Part shown: piece by piece, positions 12,601 to 24,600 of the stretch
How positions within the stretch are numbered: the stretch's first letter is position 1
Layout of the letters: every line of letters begins with the position of its first letter
DNA from: Liolophura sinensis
Taxonomy: Eukaryota > Mollusca > Polyplacophora > Chitonida > Chitonidae
Assembly: GCF_032854445.1 (NCBI RefSeq)
Contig: NC_088305.1
Span: 19,145,717-19,209,716, forward strand
Length of the DNA: 64,000 nt
Direction of reading: 5' to 3'
Notes under the pieces: generated by a model
Database searches by the model: none
What the model was told of the DNA's origin: nothing
The model's input: the letters and a program-made list of their open reading frames with translations, nothing else
Made by a program: the position numbers and the translations under genes

Positions 12601-15600
12601 AGAAACTGACAATGTAACCATCAGACTTACATTAAACAATGTGTGGAGAGAAACTGACAATGTAACCATCAGACTTACATTAAACAATGTGTGGAAAGAA
12701 ACTGACAATGTAACCATCAAACTTACATTAAACAATGTTTGGAGAGAAACTGACAATGTAAGCATCAGGCTTACATTAAACAATTTGTGGAGAGAAACTG
12801 ACAATGTAAGCATCACACTTACATTAAACAATGTGTGGAGAGAAACTGACAATGTAAGCATCAGACTTACATTAAACAATCTGTGGAGAGAAACTGACAA
12901 TGTAAGCATCAGACTTACATTAAACAATCTGTGGAGAGAAACTAACAATGTAACCATCAGACTTACATTAAACAATTTGAATGACAGCTGGCCGGTGTCT
13001 ATCGTATACGGCAGTTCCAACACTTCAGCTGATGCTATCGAGATAACCTTTAGCTGGTCTTTGTAATTGTTCTGCAAAACACAAAAATACCAATACAAAG
13101 TAATACAACGAACATAGAAAACACAGTTTCATACAAATTCCAAACTTTGTTCATAGCAGCCAGGCATGAACCTCTAAATTGCCAAGAAGTTAAAATCACA
13201 CTTATTTAAGCAGAAGCTTACTGCTTGCTAGCACCACTTAGGTTAGTCCTGCCCTTCATCTTAATTCTAACCTGTTTTTATTCCACTTCAATCACACTTT
13301 TTGCATCATATCTACAAACTGCATAACATACAGACTAATACTGTATTTGTAACTATAAAAAGTGCAGTTTTATGGGTGTAATTGTCTGCAACTGAAAAAT
13401 GGTAATCTATCCCGACCTTTTCAAGGCCCTTCCCAGTTAACAACAATTTCAAGGTTGTACAATATTGTACTCTCACATTGATGAGTTGTTTCTACAAATC
13501 CGGAGTCTTCACAAATACAGAGTACTGGCTTAATCTTACCTGAAGCAGTGTTTTCGTGGAGAGTTTGGAGGTGATTTCGAGGAGTGTACTATCGTCCTGT
13601 TCCATGCGGTCTAACATGCAGGTAATAATGGTGCACCAATCAGGTGTACAGGTCTGTAAAAACAAAGAAATGTTGTACTGCAACTTTCTAATACAATATC
13701 ATCAAAAGCAATTTTAAATTCAACACGCACAAACTTGGTCATACATCACAGTTTGTCACTTCACTCAGATGTATAGGTGGAAAAAAATAGAGGAAACCAG
13801 TGTGCCTGGAGGAAACTAGTGAGCCCAGTGTGCCTGAAGGAAACTAGTGAGCCCAGTGTGCCTTGAGGAAACTAGTGTGCCCAGTGTCATCCAGTGTGAC
13901 TGGAGGAAACTGGTGTGCCAAGTGTCACTGAGTGTGCCTGGAGGGAACGAGAAAGCCTGGAGGAAACTATCGTAATTAGGCTGAAACCAGTTTTCCTTGG
14001 AGAAAACAGAATGCACTGAGGAGAACCCATGTCCCTTCATTCCCTTGTGACCTTTTGCCACAGGGTACACGCACTGCCTCACACACTCTTAACTGCCGCA
14101 AACATTCTTATTGTCTCACCCACCCAAAATTCCCTCACTCATCTCCACCCTACTGACTCCTTACTGCCTCACCCATCCTTACCACTTCACCCACCCTCAC
14201 CCCTGACCCACCCCTCACTATGCCAGGTTCCCACACTGCTTGTGTACATACAGCATGATGGGGACTCACTCGTTCGATGTGGCTCTGCCTGTAGGAGGCT
14301 CTCCGTTCACGTTCAGCGTCCTCTCGTGACTTCTCTCCATCGTAGCTGATCTCAGATCCTTTGTCTTCACCACGATCCCGCAGTTGTTGCAATATGATCT
14401 CAACATCTATGTCATTCGAACCTTTCTAAAAAAACATAGTAACAAAAAACAATTTTCTCAATAAGTTCAAGATCTTTTAAAAAACAATAAAGTCCATGAG
14501 AATGTAATATGAGGACACCCCCCCCCCCCAGTTTCTTAACCCCACACAGAGATATCAGTACACACTGCATTTGACCCAACATTCTGCCTGATATTGAGAG
14601 TTCCACTCACCTTTGAACAATGTTTTAAAGGAGAAGAAATAAAATTAAAAAAAAATTTTTCAGCATAAAAATGATGCCAAAATCAGATGAAAGAGTGTTA
14701 AAAGTTATTTGCAAATATGATCCTTAATATATTTGGGGGTTTTTTTTCAAAAGGAAAGGGTATTTGGAAATAATTTTGTATGGTGGGTATTTGGGACCAA
14801 CTTTTGGTATTTATCGTGGTTGCATAATAATGTTCTCAATAAGGATCTGATGCTTGTCTCATAAATTTAATTGAATGTAAATTTTTTGTTTTTATCCAAA
14901 CAATTGCATTTAACCCAAATTATGACAATAATTCTGAACATATTAATAATATAAATAGGATCCAAATTGAGGTTTAATACATTTGTTTGCTGGAAAGAAC
15001 AAATTCTAGTGCAATAACCTGTGTTACATCTTCATTTATGACATTATTAAACAAACACTATAAATACCAAAAGGTGGTCCCAAATACCCACCATACAAAA
15101 TTATTTTCATGTGTCTTTTTCTCCTTAAGGAAAAATCGGAAAAAATACTGAAGACCATATTTAGGAATAACTTTTCGCACTCTTTCATCTGAACTTCGTC
15201 ATTTTTATGTTTTCTCCACCTTGTTTGACTGGTATGATAATACCCCTCTGTGAAAATGTAAGTTTCAGCATCAAAAGTTTTTATGACCTTTACTTGCTTC
15301 CAAAAATGCACTTTTTTCGTCGATTGTTGGGGGTCATTCAGGGTATCAGTTTATAGTAAATACAATGTCATAAAGTATTACTTTTGGTGCAGAAACTTCA
15401 AGAGGATTGTCTTGCTACCTTCCAACCCACAACTTTTGAAGATGAAAGAAACTCGCACAATCAGGCAAAGTATGCACCCTTATTCTCAGACAAAATTTTG
15501 GGTCATCTCCATACACTAAAAAGGCCATGTCTGCACAATGTTCAAACCTCACGACTTTGTTATAGAGGAAATCCTTGCTGTCTCTCCCTCACCTGGCTCA

Positions 15601-18600
15601 AAAAATCTTGCACATGAAGCTGTTCTAAACTTAAATCCCTCAGCTTACTTCACAAAACCCCACCACCCCTCAACCCATCCCCCACCCAATCCCCCGCCCA
15701 ATCACACAGAGATAGCTAACACTGCTGCTCAGCATACAGTTTTAGAGACAGTCTTCACAAGAACTAAGGAGCCAAATATGAACTAGTGGCTAGAGAAAGC
15801 ACGTGAAGGTAAATAAATCTTTTGCCAGGACGCAGCCTTGCAGTGATATACATAAGCACATTTTTCATAACCATAACAAATGGTCTACGAAACCTAAATT
15901 AACGTACAGAAATTATTAACCTTTGTTCATTTGCACTTTCTAAACAATAACTTTATTACCGGTTTTGAAGAGTAAAACATGCAATTATTAAGTGAATATT
16001 TAGTGATATTTAGTGAAAGGTAATTATTTGCATTATCCTAAAATTATAGCCATGCTGGCTTCCTCTGCAGCCGTACATGGGAAGGTCTGTCAGCAACCTG
16101 TGGATGGTTGTGGGTTTCCCCCGGGCTCTGCCCGGTTTCCACCCACCATAATGCTGACCGCCATCGTATAAGTGAAATATTCTTGAGTATGGCGTAAAAC
16201 ACTAATCAAATAAATAAATAAATAAAATTATAAGCAAAAATGGCACTGATCGATTTTTAACCAAAGATCTCTGTGGTTTCTTCCTTTTAATGAACTTACA
16301 GATTTATTGAGAGGTGTCATCTCCTGCAGCTCACACTTGCCATTGGCTGGAATGAGGCGAGGAGGCGTGGTTAGCGTCATGAGGGGTTCACCGTTCAGGT
16401 CGTAGCTTGGCCACAGAATCTTCAGCCTCGTCAGCTGTGTGCTACTGGGACCCAGGTTACGTAACTACAAACACACGTGTCCCAAATCATGAGGCAACAA
16501 TGGAAATGAAATTCAATGTCAATACAATTCAGAAAAGAGCCATACCCTGTGTACACATTTGTAGGTTCTATGTTAGAACAACAGTCCAGAATTTCTCGAT
16601 CCTTAGCATGTAACTTTTTCTTTTCTTTTTTACACTGCAAAAGTTTCGAAGCTGGTGTATAGTTCTTTGACCACAATGGTGGCCATGGGAAACAAGTGTC
16701 TAGTGCATTAGCTGAATCACAGTTGTGATCTATATGTACATAAACCAATCACAGAACATTAGCTGCCGCGTCCGTAAGTGGGAAGGCCTGGCATCAACCT
16801 GCGGATTGTCGTGGGTTTCCCCTGGGCAGTGCCTGGTAATTCCACCCACCATAATGCTGGCCGCTATCGTATAAGTGAAATATTCTTGAGTATGGCGTAA
16901 AACAAGCAATTGTAAACATCCACGTTGGTTGTTGTTGCTGTTCTTGAATGAATGAATCAAGGAGTGAATGAAACCTTTATTTAAAGATGGTAGCTCTGTC
17001 AAATTTAACAATTTGCTCTTCCAGAGGCCCTCTCTAACAATACATGAACATTAAACAAATACAACAGTATGTACCATTTCATCTTTTAAAAACGTGAAAA
17101 TAACACCATCACTGCAGTATATATCACCTTATCACCTTATATCAATTAACTGGTTGACATTCTTCAAATAACATGACTTAAAATAATAGAGGTTGTTCAT
17201 TGGCTGAGATGGTGTTTTCATTCTGGAGTCATGTTGAAGTGCACTTTTTTCAATTTTTTTTTTTTTTTTTTTCGGGTTTTACCACCATTTGCCTACCTCG
17301 TACAAATGGACCAAAGTACCATCGGTTACCTACCTCCTACAAATGGACCAAACTACCATTGGTTGCCCACCTCGTACAAATGGACCACAGTACCATTGGT
17401 TGCCTACCTCCTACAAATGGACCAAAGTACCATCGGTTGCCTACCTTGTACAAATGGACCAAAGTACCATCGGTTACCTACCTCCTACAAATGGACCAAA
17501 GTACCATCGGTTGCCTACCTTGTACAAATGGACCAAAGTACGATCAGTTGCCTACCTTGTACAAATGGACCAAAGTACCATTGGTTGCATACCTTGTACA
17601 AATGGACCAAAGTGCCACCGGTTGCCTACCTCCTACAAATGGACCAAAGTACCATTGGTTGCCCACCTCGTACAAATGGACCACAGTACCATTGGTTGCC
17701 TACCTCCTACAAATGGACCAAAGTACCATCGGTTGCCTACCTTGTACAAATGGACCAAAGTACCATCGGTTACCTACCTCCTACAAATGGACCAAAGTAC
17801 CACTGGTTGCCTACCTCATACAAATGGACCAAAGTACCATTCGTTGTCTACCTTGTACAAATGGACCAAAGTACCATCAGTTGCCTACCTTGTACAAATG
17901 GACCAAAGTGCCACCGGTTGCCTACCTCGTACAAATGGACCAAAGTGCCATCGGTTGCCTACCTCGTACAAATGGACCACAGCCGGACCGTCTTCCTTCT
18001 GCCAGTTGACATGCGCCAGTTTACGCGTGGAGTTGTAGACGATCTGTTCCGGAGAGGATACTCTGGAAACAGCAAGCAAATGAAGCAGTAAAACTAACAA
18101 CTCAACAGACCAGGATGGTGCAGGAATTGCTGTAATTCTTCAACCTTATTGCATGTGTGCAAAGTGTTTTTTCAAGCATATTCTGTGGGCATTATTCTTT
18201 GTAGGCTGGGAAAATTATACTTTTTGTGAAGGAAGGCAGATGACTGCCTGATACGTGGCCGTATGCCAGTCACCACTTGTCCATTACAACTACTGTAAAT
18301 CTTCAACCTTTTCAATAAAGCTGAATGTGTAGAAATTATTTCCTGACACCCCATAGTTCTCTCAGAATGTTTCAAAATATTGGAAGCAGAGGCGCTTGAA
18401 AAGGTTGAATTTGGGTATGTGCAAATGCTGTTGACACCCAGCTATGCGTGCCATGGGTCCTTAATACAGAGAGGGGCCTCCGTGGCTCAGTTGGTTAGCT
18501 CATTAGTGCAGCATAATGACCCAGAAAACTCTCACAAATGCGGTCGCTGTGAGTTTAAGTCCAGCTCGTGCTGGCTTCCTCTCCGGCCGTACATGAGAAA

Positions 18601-21600
18601 GCCTGGCAGCAACCTGCGGATGGCCTTGGGTTTCCACTGGGCTATACCCTGTTTCACCATAATGCTGGCCGTCTTCATATAAGTGAAATATTCTTGGGTA
18701 CGGCGTAAAACACCAATCAAATAAATAAATAAATAAATACTACAGAGAAATGTGCATGAACTGTTGTAATAAATGTTCGTGGTAATTAAGGTACATTTGT
18801 TCTGGTTTACTTGCCAGTGATGACAAATCCATTATCACATAAGTTCCTGTTTCTGTTACACCTTTTGATTTCAAACAGTTCTAATATCTTATTTATTTAT
18901 TTATCTATCTATCTATCTGATTAGTGTTTATTTAAGACTATATGTCATGTGATGGGGACCAATATCTATCTATCTATCTGATTAGTGTTTATTTAAGACT
19001 ATTTGTCATGTGATGGGGACCAATATCTATCTATCTATCTGATTAGTGTTTATTTAAGACTATATGTCATGTGATGGGGACCAATATCTATCTATCTATC
19101 TGATTAGTGTTTATTTAAGACTATATGTCATGTGATGGGGACCAATATCTATCTATCTATCTGATTAGTGTTTATTTAAGACTATTTGTCATGTGATGGG
19201 GACCAATATCTATCTATCTGATTAGTGTTTATTTAAGACTATTTGTCATGTGATGGGGACCAATATCTATCTATCTATCTATCTGATTAGTGTTTATTTA
19301 AGACTATATGTCATGTGATGGGGACCAACATTATGGTGGAAGTAAAACCGCCAAAAACCAACTACCATCCGCAGGTTGCTGGAGGACCTTCCCACTTACA
19401 GCTGGAGAGGAAAAGCAATATTATGGGGGAAATAAAACGGGCAAAAACCAACGAAAAACCGCAGGTTGCTGGCAGACCTTCCCACTTATGGCCGGTGAGG
19501 AAGACCAATATTATGGTGGAAGTAAAACAGGATGGAGATCAAAATAATGGTGGAAGTAAAACGGGCTAAAAAAAACGAATGACCATCTGCAGGTTGCTAG
19601 AAGATCTTCCCACTTACGGTCGGAGAGGAAAACCAATATTATGGTGGAAGTAAAATGGGCAAAAACCAACGACCATCCACAGGTTGCTAGAAGATCTTCC
19701 CACTTACGGTCGGAGAGGAAAACCAATATTATGGTGGAAGTAAAACGGGCAAAAACCAACGACCATCCGCAGGTTGCTGTAGGACCTTCTCACATATGAC
19801 CAGACAGGAAGTCAGTGTTAGTTGGACTTGGAATCACAGCCAATGCATTGATGAGAGACTCCTGGGTCATTGTGCTGAGCTATAACGCAAACCACTCGGA
19901 CGTCAAGGACCCCTCTAAGAGTTTACTGTCTTAATGTCATAGTACGCATAAACAAAAGTAATGTACCATGATACTTGCAAATAGGATTCTGCAAGGATAA
20001 CCAATGAACGAATCTGGAAGGTTTTAATTTATTCATTTTCAAACTGCACTTACTTCACTTTCTTTATGCAACAATTAAGTCCTCATGACAAAAACAACCC
20101 CACAAAACAAAAGACATAGAGGAAAATCACAAGGTCTGATATAGTTAATAATAATAATATAATAATATATTATAATATAATATTGTTATGGGAGCATTTT
20201 GAGAAATTGACTGTCCTCATCATGCGTATTACATGTCGTTTTTACAGTAGTTCAACAAGATTTGTCAAATAACATCAATTTTTTAAAAAATTACAAAATT
20301 TTACAAAAAGAACAAAAATCAAGAAACCCTCACCCATTAAGATCTAAGTCAGCAATGGCTTCCACCGGGAGGACAATCGGGTCTCGATTATTCACTGTGT
20401 TCGCGAACTCTTCTGTGTTGGAGCTGAAATCGGGAAATTTTTAAACATGAATTGAGTATTATCAGAGCTAATACTTGTTAATGGTGCTGTTAGGTTTTTC
20501 TATCATTTTGTACACGCGTCGGCAATTTGTGGCTTATTTTGGACCAGAAATAAACGGCACTGGTCTGTAGTCTGCTCAGAATACCACGCCTAGTTCCCCT
20601 TGGACTTTGGAATGTTGTGACATTCATCAGACCATAAACGTCACAGAAAAACTGTGACAATTTTTTAAAGACGTAAATTTAATGATATCACAACATTCTC
20701 CATACAAAGGGAGATACTTTCCACACAATGTTACTTTGGTCAATTCTGATGGTTCATATGCAAAATCAGTACATTATTTCATAATCTTATGAAATAGCAG
20801 AATACGAAAGTTGAGAATGATTTTTGTGAAAATTGTGACATATTTTTACTGGATACTGATTGATTTGGCAACCTTACAGTGTTTTTGTGAAGTTTGATTC
20901 ATTTCTTATTTAGTGAGTGAGTGAATGCTTGGGGTTTAACGTCGTACTTAACAATTTTTCAGTCATATGACGACGAGGGAATCCTTAGAGTGCATGTAAT
21001 GTGCCTCCATGTTGCAGGACAGATTTCCACCTCTCTTTTATCTAGTGCTGCTTCACTGAGACGCCTTACCGAAGGCAAGTAAGCTGCCCCGCCCGAGCCA
21101 TTAAACTGATACAGATCAACCAGCTGTTGCTCTATCCCCTTCATGCTGAACGCCAAGCGAGGAAGTTATAACTTCCTCTTTTAAGGTCTTAGGTGTGACT
21201 TAACCCAGGATTGACCCTGGAGCTACTGCTACCCGAAGCAGACACTCTACTGTGCTATCGGGGCCAGTCATTTCTCATTTAAAAAACCAAGTACATGTAC
21301 ATGTATTAACATCAAATGTACCATTTTAGGTAGGTTTATGTCCTTCTGAGAGGACAAACTTAACGTGAAAGACAATTCATAAGTAATTCATACCACATCT
21401 GATGGACATAAATGTTCAAAGTGCAGACGTGCAAACTCACCTGTTGACGAGCGCGTCAAATCTGAGCACATTTGAGGAACCGTTGACAAACCTGGGGGAC
21501 ACTCTGATCACAAACATTAGCTGAAGCAAAAACAGAGACCACAGACTGAACTACTAACCATGAGACCCTAACAGTTCTAAGGTTGAAATTCAATAAAATA

Positions 21601-24600
21601 TTTTTCTATTATTTAGAATAGCCCAAATAATTACCTTTCACAAAATATCAGCCTCAAAATCCATAATAAACATCCCAAAGCTTATAATGCGTGTCGCTTT
21701 ATAACTTTTTTAAAAGTCTAACATCATTTCAACACCATAAATAGTAGGTCTACATGCCCTGGTCTGATATCTTCAGAAAAGTAATATTATTTTGTGCTAT
21801 TTTCATTAAATGCATGAAGTTAAATTTGATTTAAGAATATGGATTTTTTCCCAAAAGCTCCAGTATAGCCTATTTAACCACAAAATATCACTTGATGATA
21901 GTGACAGTGTTTCTTGAGATCTACTGGTACTTTTCAATATTATAGACGGTCCCTTGGTTAAAGAAATGAAACCTTGATTTATCAATTACCGGTAACTTAT
22001 TTTATTAAACTATGACGATTAAGAATCACAATTATGTTTGTGTAACTGCAAATTCTCACTGACATACCCTGCGATTTGGTCGCTTGAAGCTGTCCCACTT
22101 GACACCGTGAGTTATCTCCCCTGGCAGTGGGTTACCTATGTCGCAGCTAACCACATCACCCCCCTCATGAGCCCCGCAACTCACTGGAACGCTCACCTGA
22201 CAACAACAACATACACAACAATCTTAAAAACCAAATAAGTGTTCTTTCAATGTAGTTCTGCCTAATTTTAAATGGAATTAATTTAAGCAAATTCAGAGAA
22301 TGCATATCTCATGCTAAATATGCAAACTTATGCAAGGATCAAGATAGTTTTCTAATTTCCTCTACAAAATGACGCCGGGGCTACAAAATGAAACAGCGCT
22401 CAAAATTCTTTCACCATAGGTCAGTATTCGAAACATGAAAGTAAAAGATTCATCAGACTCAAAAAAATCAGTAAATACGTAAAACTTACGCACAGATTTG
22501 AAGTCACACAAAACAAACCTACACACAAAAGTTTATAGAAATTGCACAAAATTCGGAGTACTTTTTGCGTGTAAACAAAAGTGACACATTAATATACAGC
22601 TTTTGAGAAAGCCAATAAAACTGAAGACAAACCTGCCAATTTCAATAATACAATATAATAATTACATTACCATGATAAAACAAACTAGAAGACTCTCCAA
22701 GAGCGCAAACTTGTCCCTCCAAACATTCAAATTCCTGTAGTACAAAACTGGATACCTGTCTTGTCTGTCATTGGTAAAGAATAATGAAAAAAAAAATTCA
22801 GAATCCAAAAAGTCAACACCAAAATTCTGTAGATTGGTCATAAGATCAGCCTCATCCTAATCCAACCATAATGTTTTCTGTAAAGTTGTTATCAGAAGTA
22901 TGTATTTGTTTATTTATACCATTGTTGTTTAACACCACAAATTCTTGGCGGTCAGTTTTATAGGTGAAGAAAACCAGAGAAGGCCTAAAGGTCGGTAAAT
23001 CAACGACCTTTGGAAAGTTGCCAAGAAAATTCCCACATGTGACGTACATGTTGGGATACAGCTCTCCATTTCAGTGGAAGACAAGTGATCCTCAATGAAG
23101 GTTAGACGAGGCAAATGGCCACACAAGAGCATCAATAACTGCCTATTGTCAACTGCTTATTGTCAATTGCCTATTGTCAACTGGTTATTGTCCACTGCTT
23201 ATTGTAAACTGCTTATTGTAAACTGTTTATTGTAAACTGCTTGTTGTAAACTGTTTACTGTAAACTGCTTATTGTAAACTGCTTATTGTAACCTGCTTAT
23301 TGTCAACTGCTTACTGTCAACTGCCTATTGTCAACTGCTTATTGTCAACTGCTTACTGTCAACTGTTTACTGTCAACTGCCTATTGTCAACTGCCTATTG
23401 TCCACTGCTTATTGTAAACTGCTTATTGTAAACTGCTTACTGTAAACTGCTAACTGTCAACTACTTACTGTCAACTGCTTATTGTCCACTGCTTATTGTC
23501 CACTGCCTATTGTCAACTGCCTATTGTCCACTGCTTATTGTCCACTGCCTATTGTCCACTGCCTATTGTCAACTGCTTACTGTCAACTGCTTATTGTCCA
23601 CTGCCTATTGTCAACTGCCTATTGTAAATTGCTTATTGTCCACTGCTTATTGTCAACTGCTTATTGTCAACTGCCTATTGTCAACTGCTTATTGTCCACT
23701 GCCTATTGTCAACTGCCTATTGTCCACTGCTTATTGTCCACTGCCTATTGTCAACTGCTTACTGTCAACTGCTTATTGTCCACTGCTTATTGTCCACTGC
23801 CTATTGTAAATTGCTTATTGTCCACTGCTTACTGTCCACTGCTTATTGTCAACTGCCTATTGTCAACTGCTTATTGTCAACTGCTTATTGTCCACTGCCT
23901 ATTGTCAACTGCCTATTGTCCACTGCTTACTGTCTACTGCTTATTGTAAACTGCTTATTGTAAACTGCTTACTGTCCACTGCCAATTGTCCACTGCCTAT
24001 TGTCCACTGCTTACTGTCAACTGCTTACTGTCCACTGCTTATTGGTCCTCACAAGCAGCGATGGCGCTGGAAGCTGGCAAAAGTAATAATCAAAACAATG
24101 GACGACCTCCTCCCGATGTACTCACACTGTCGGACTCCTGGACCTTGACATACACCACCCCCTGGGGGAGGGTCAGGAAGAGCTGAGCCTCAAAGGCGTC
24201 CTCCCCGCGGTTATCCACGATCATCTCAAGGTCTATCGTCTTGTTGCTGCCCACGATGTGAGACTCAGCCATCCTGCCAAGGGAGATAACCAGGTCCATA
24301 GTGAGCTAGCCCCAAGAAAGACACTCCCATCAAGAGTGGAGTTTTGAGCTCGCACTCTTTTGTCGCTAAAGGTAAAAATATTCCTACCTGATGTTACCTA
24401 ACCAATCACATGTCTCGCAGCAGTGTTCCAGAGGCATGATTAATGACAGACAACCCCTTCCTTCACCAGCCTTCGTGTTCAAAATCATTCAGTTTCTAAA
24501 TTTTCATCCATCGTTAGTCTACTTTAAATAACTTTCTGTAAATTTTTTTCAGACACCAATGTTTTTGTAAATATAAAGAGAAATACGCTGCAGTTGGCTA

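Larger units (their letters stand above)
18890..19915 (-). mobile_element. SINE-A (minus) with two internal tandem expansions
   Basis: Reading plus to minus sense: (TTTA)n tail, then a TATC-containing 59-60 bp array, then a core-derived array, then the tRNA-head side (GTTGGACTTGGAATCACAGC, GAGACTCCTGGGTCATTGTG). It is one SINE copy in which the tail and the core have each been amplified. Confidence 0.7.

Noticed and set aside
12545-13066. 173-codon plus-strand frame ([16 protein letters not shown] repeats)
   Set aside because: 48-bp array read on the wrong strand plus the antisense of an integrin exon.
18059-18064. Second AG as acceptor of exon 22
   Set aside because: Using CCAGAG| would leave two bases instead of one and break the GG+A glycine codon formed with exon 21.
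17200-18091. Three overlapping plus-strand frames of 249-286 codons
   Set aside because: They are translations of a 37-bp array. A non-triplet period keeps all three frames open together, and the only conserved coding sequence here is on the minus strand (integrin exon).
18474-18560. tRNA gene from A/B-box-like sequence in SINE heads
   Set aside because: The heads have lost the cloverleaf complementarity and are always joined to the SINE core; they are SINE promoters, not tRNA genes.
23482-24186. Plus-strand frames of [14 protein letters not shown] repeats
   Set aside because: 14-bp minisatellite; three units make 42 bp, so frames stay open without selection.
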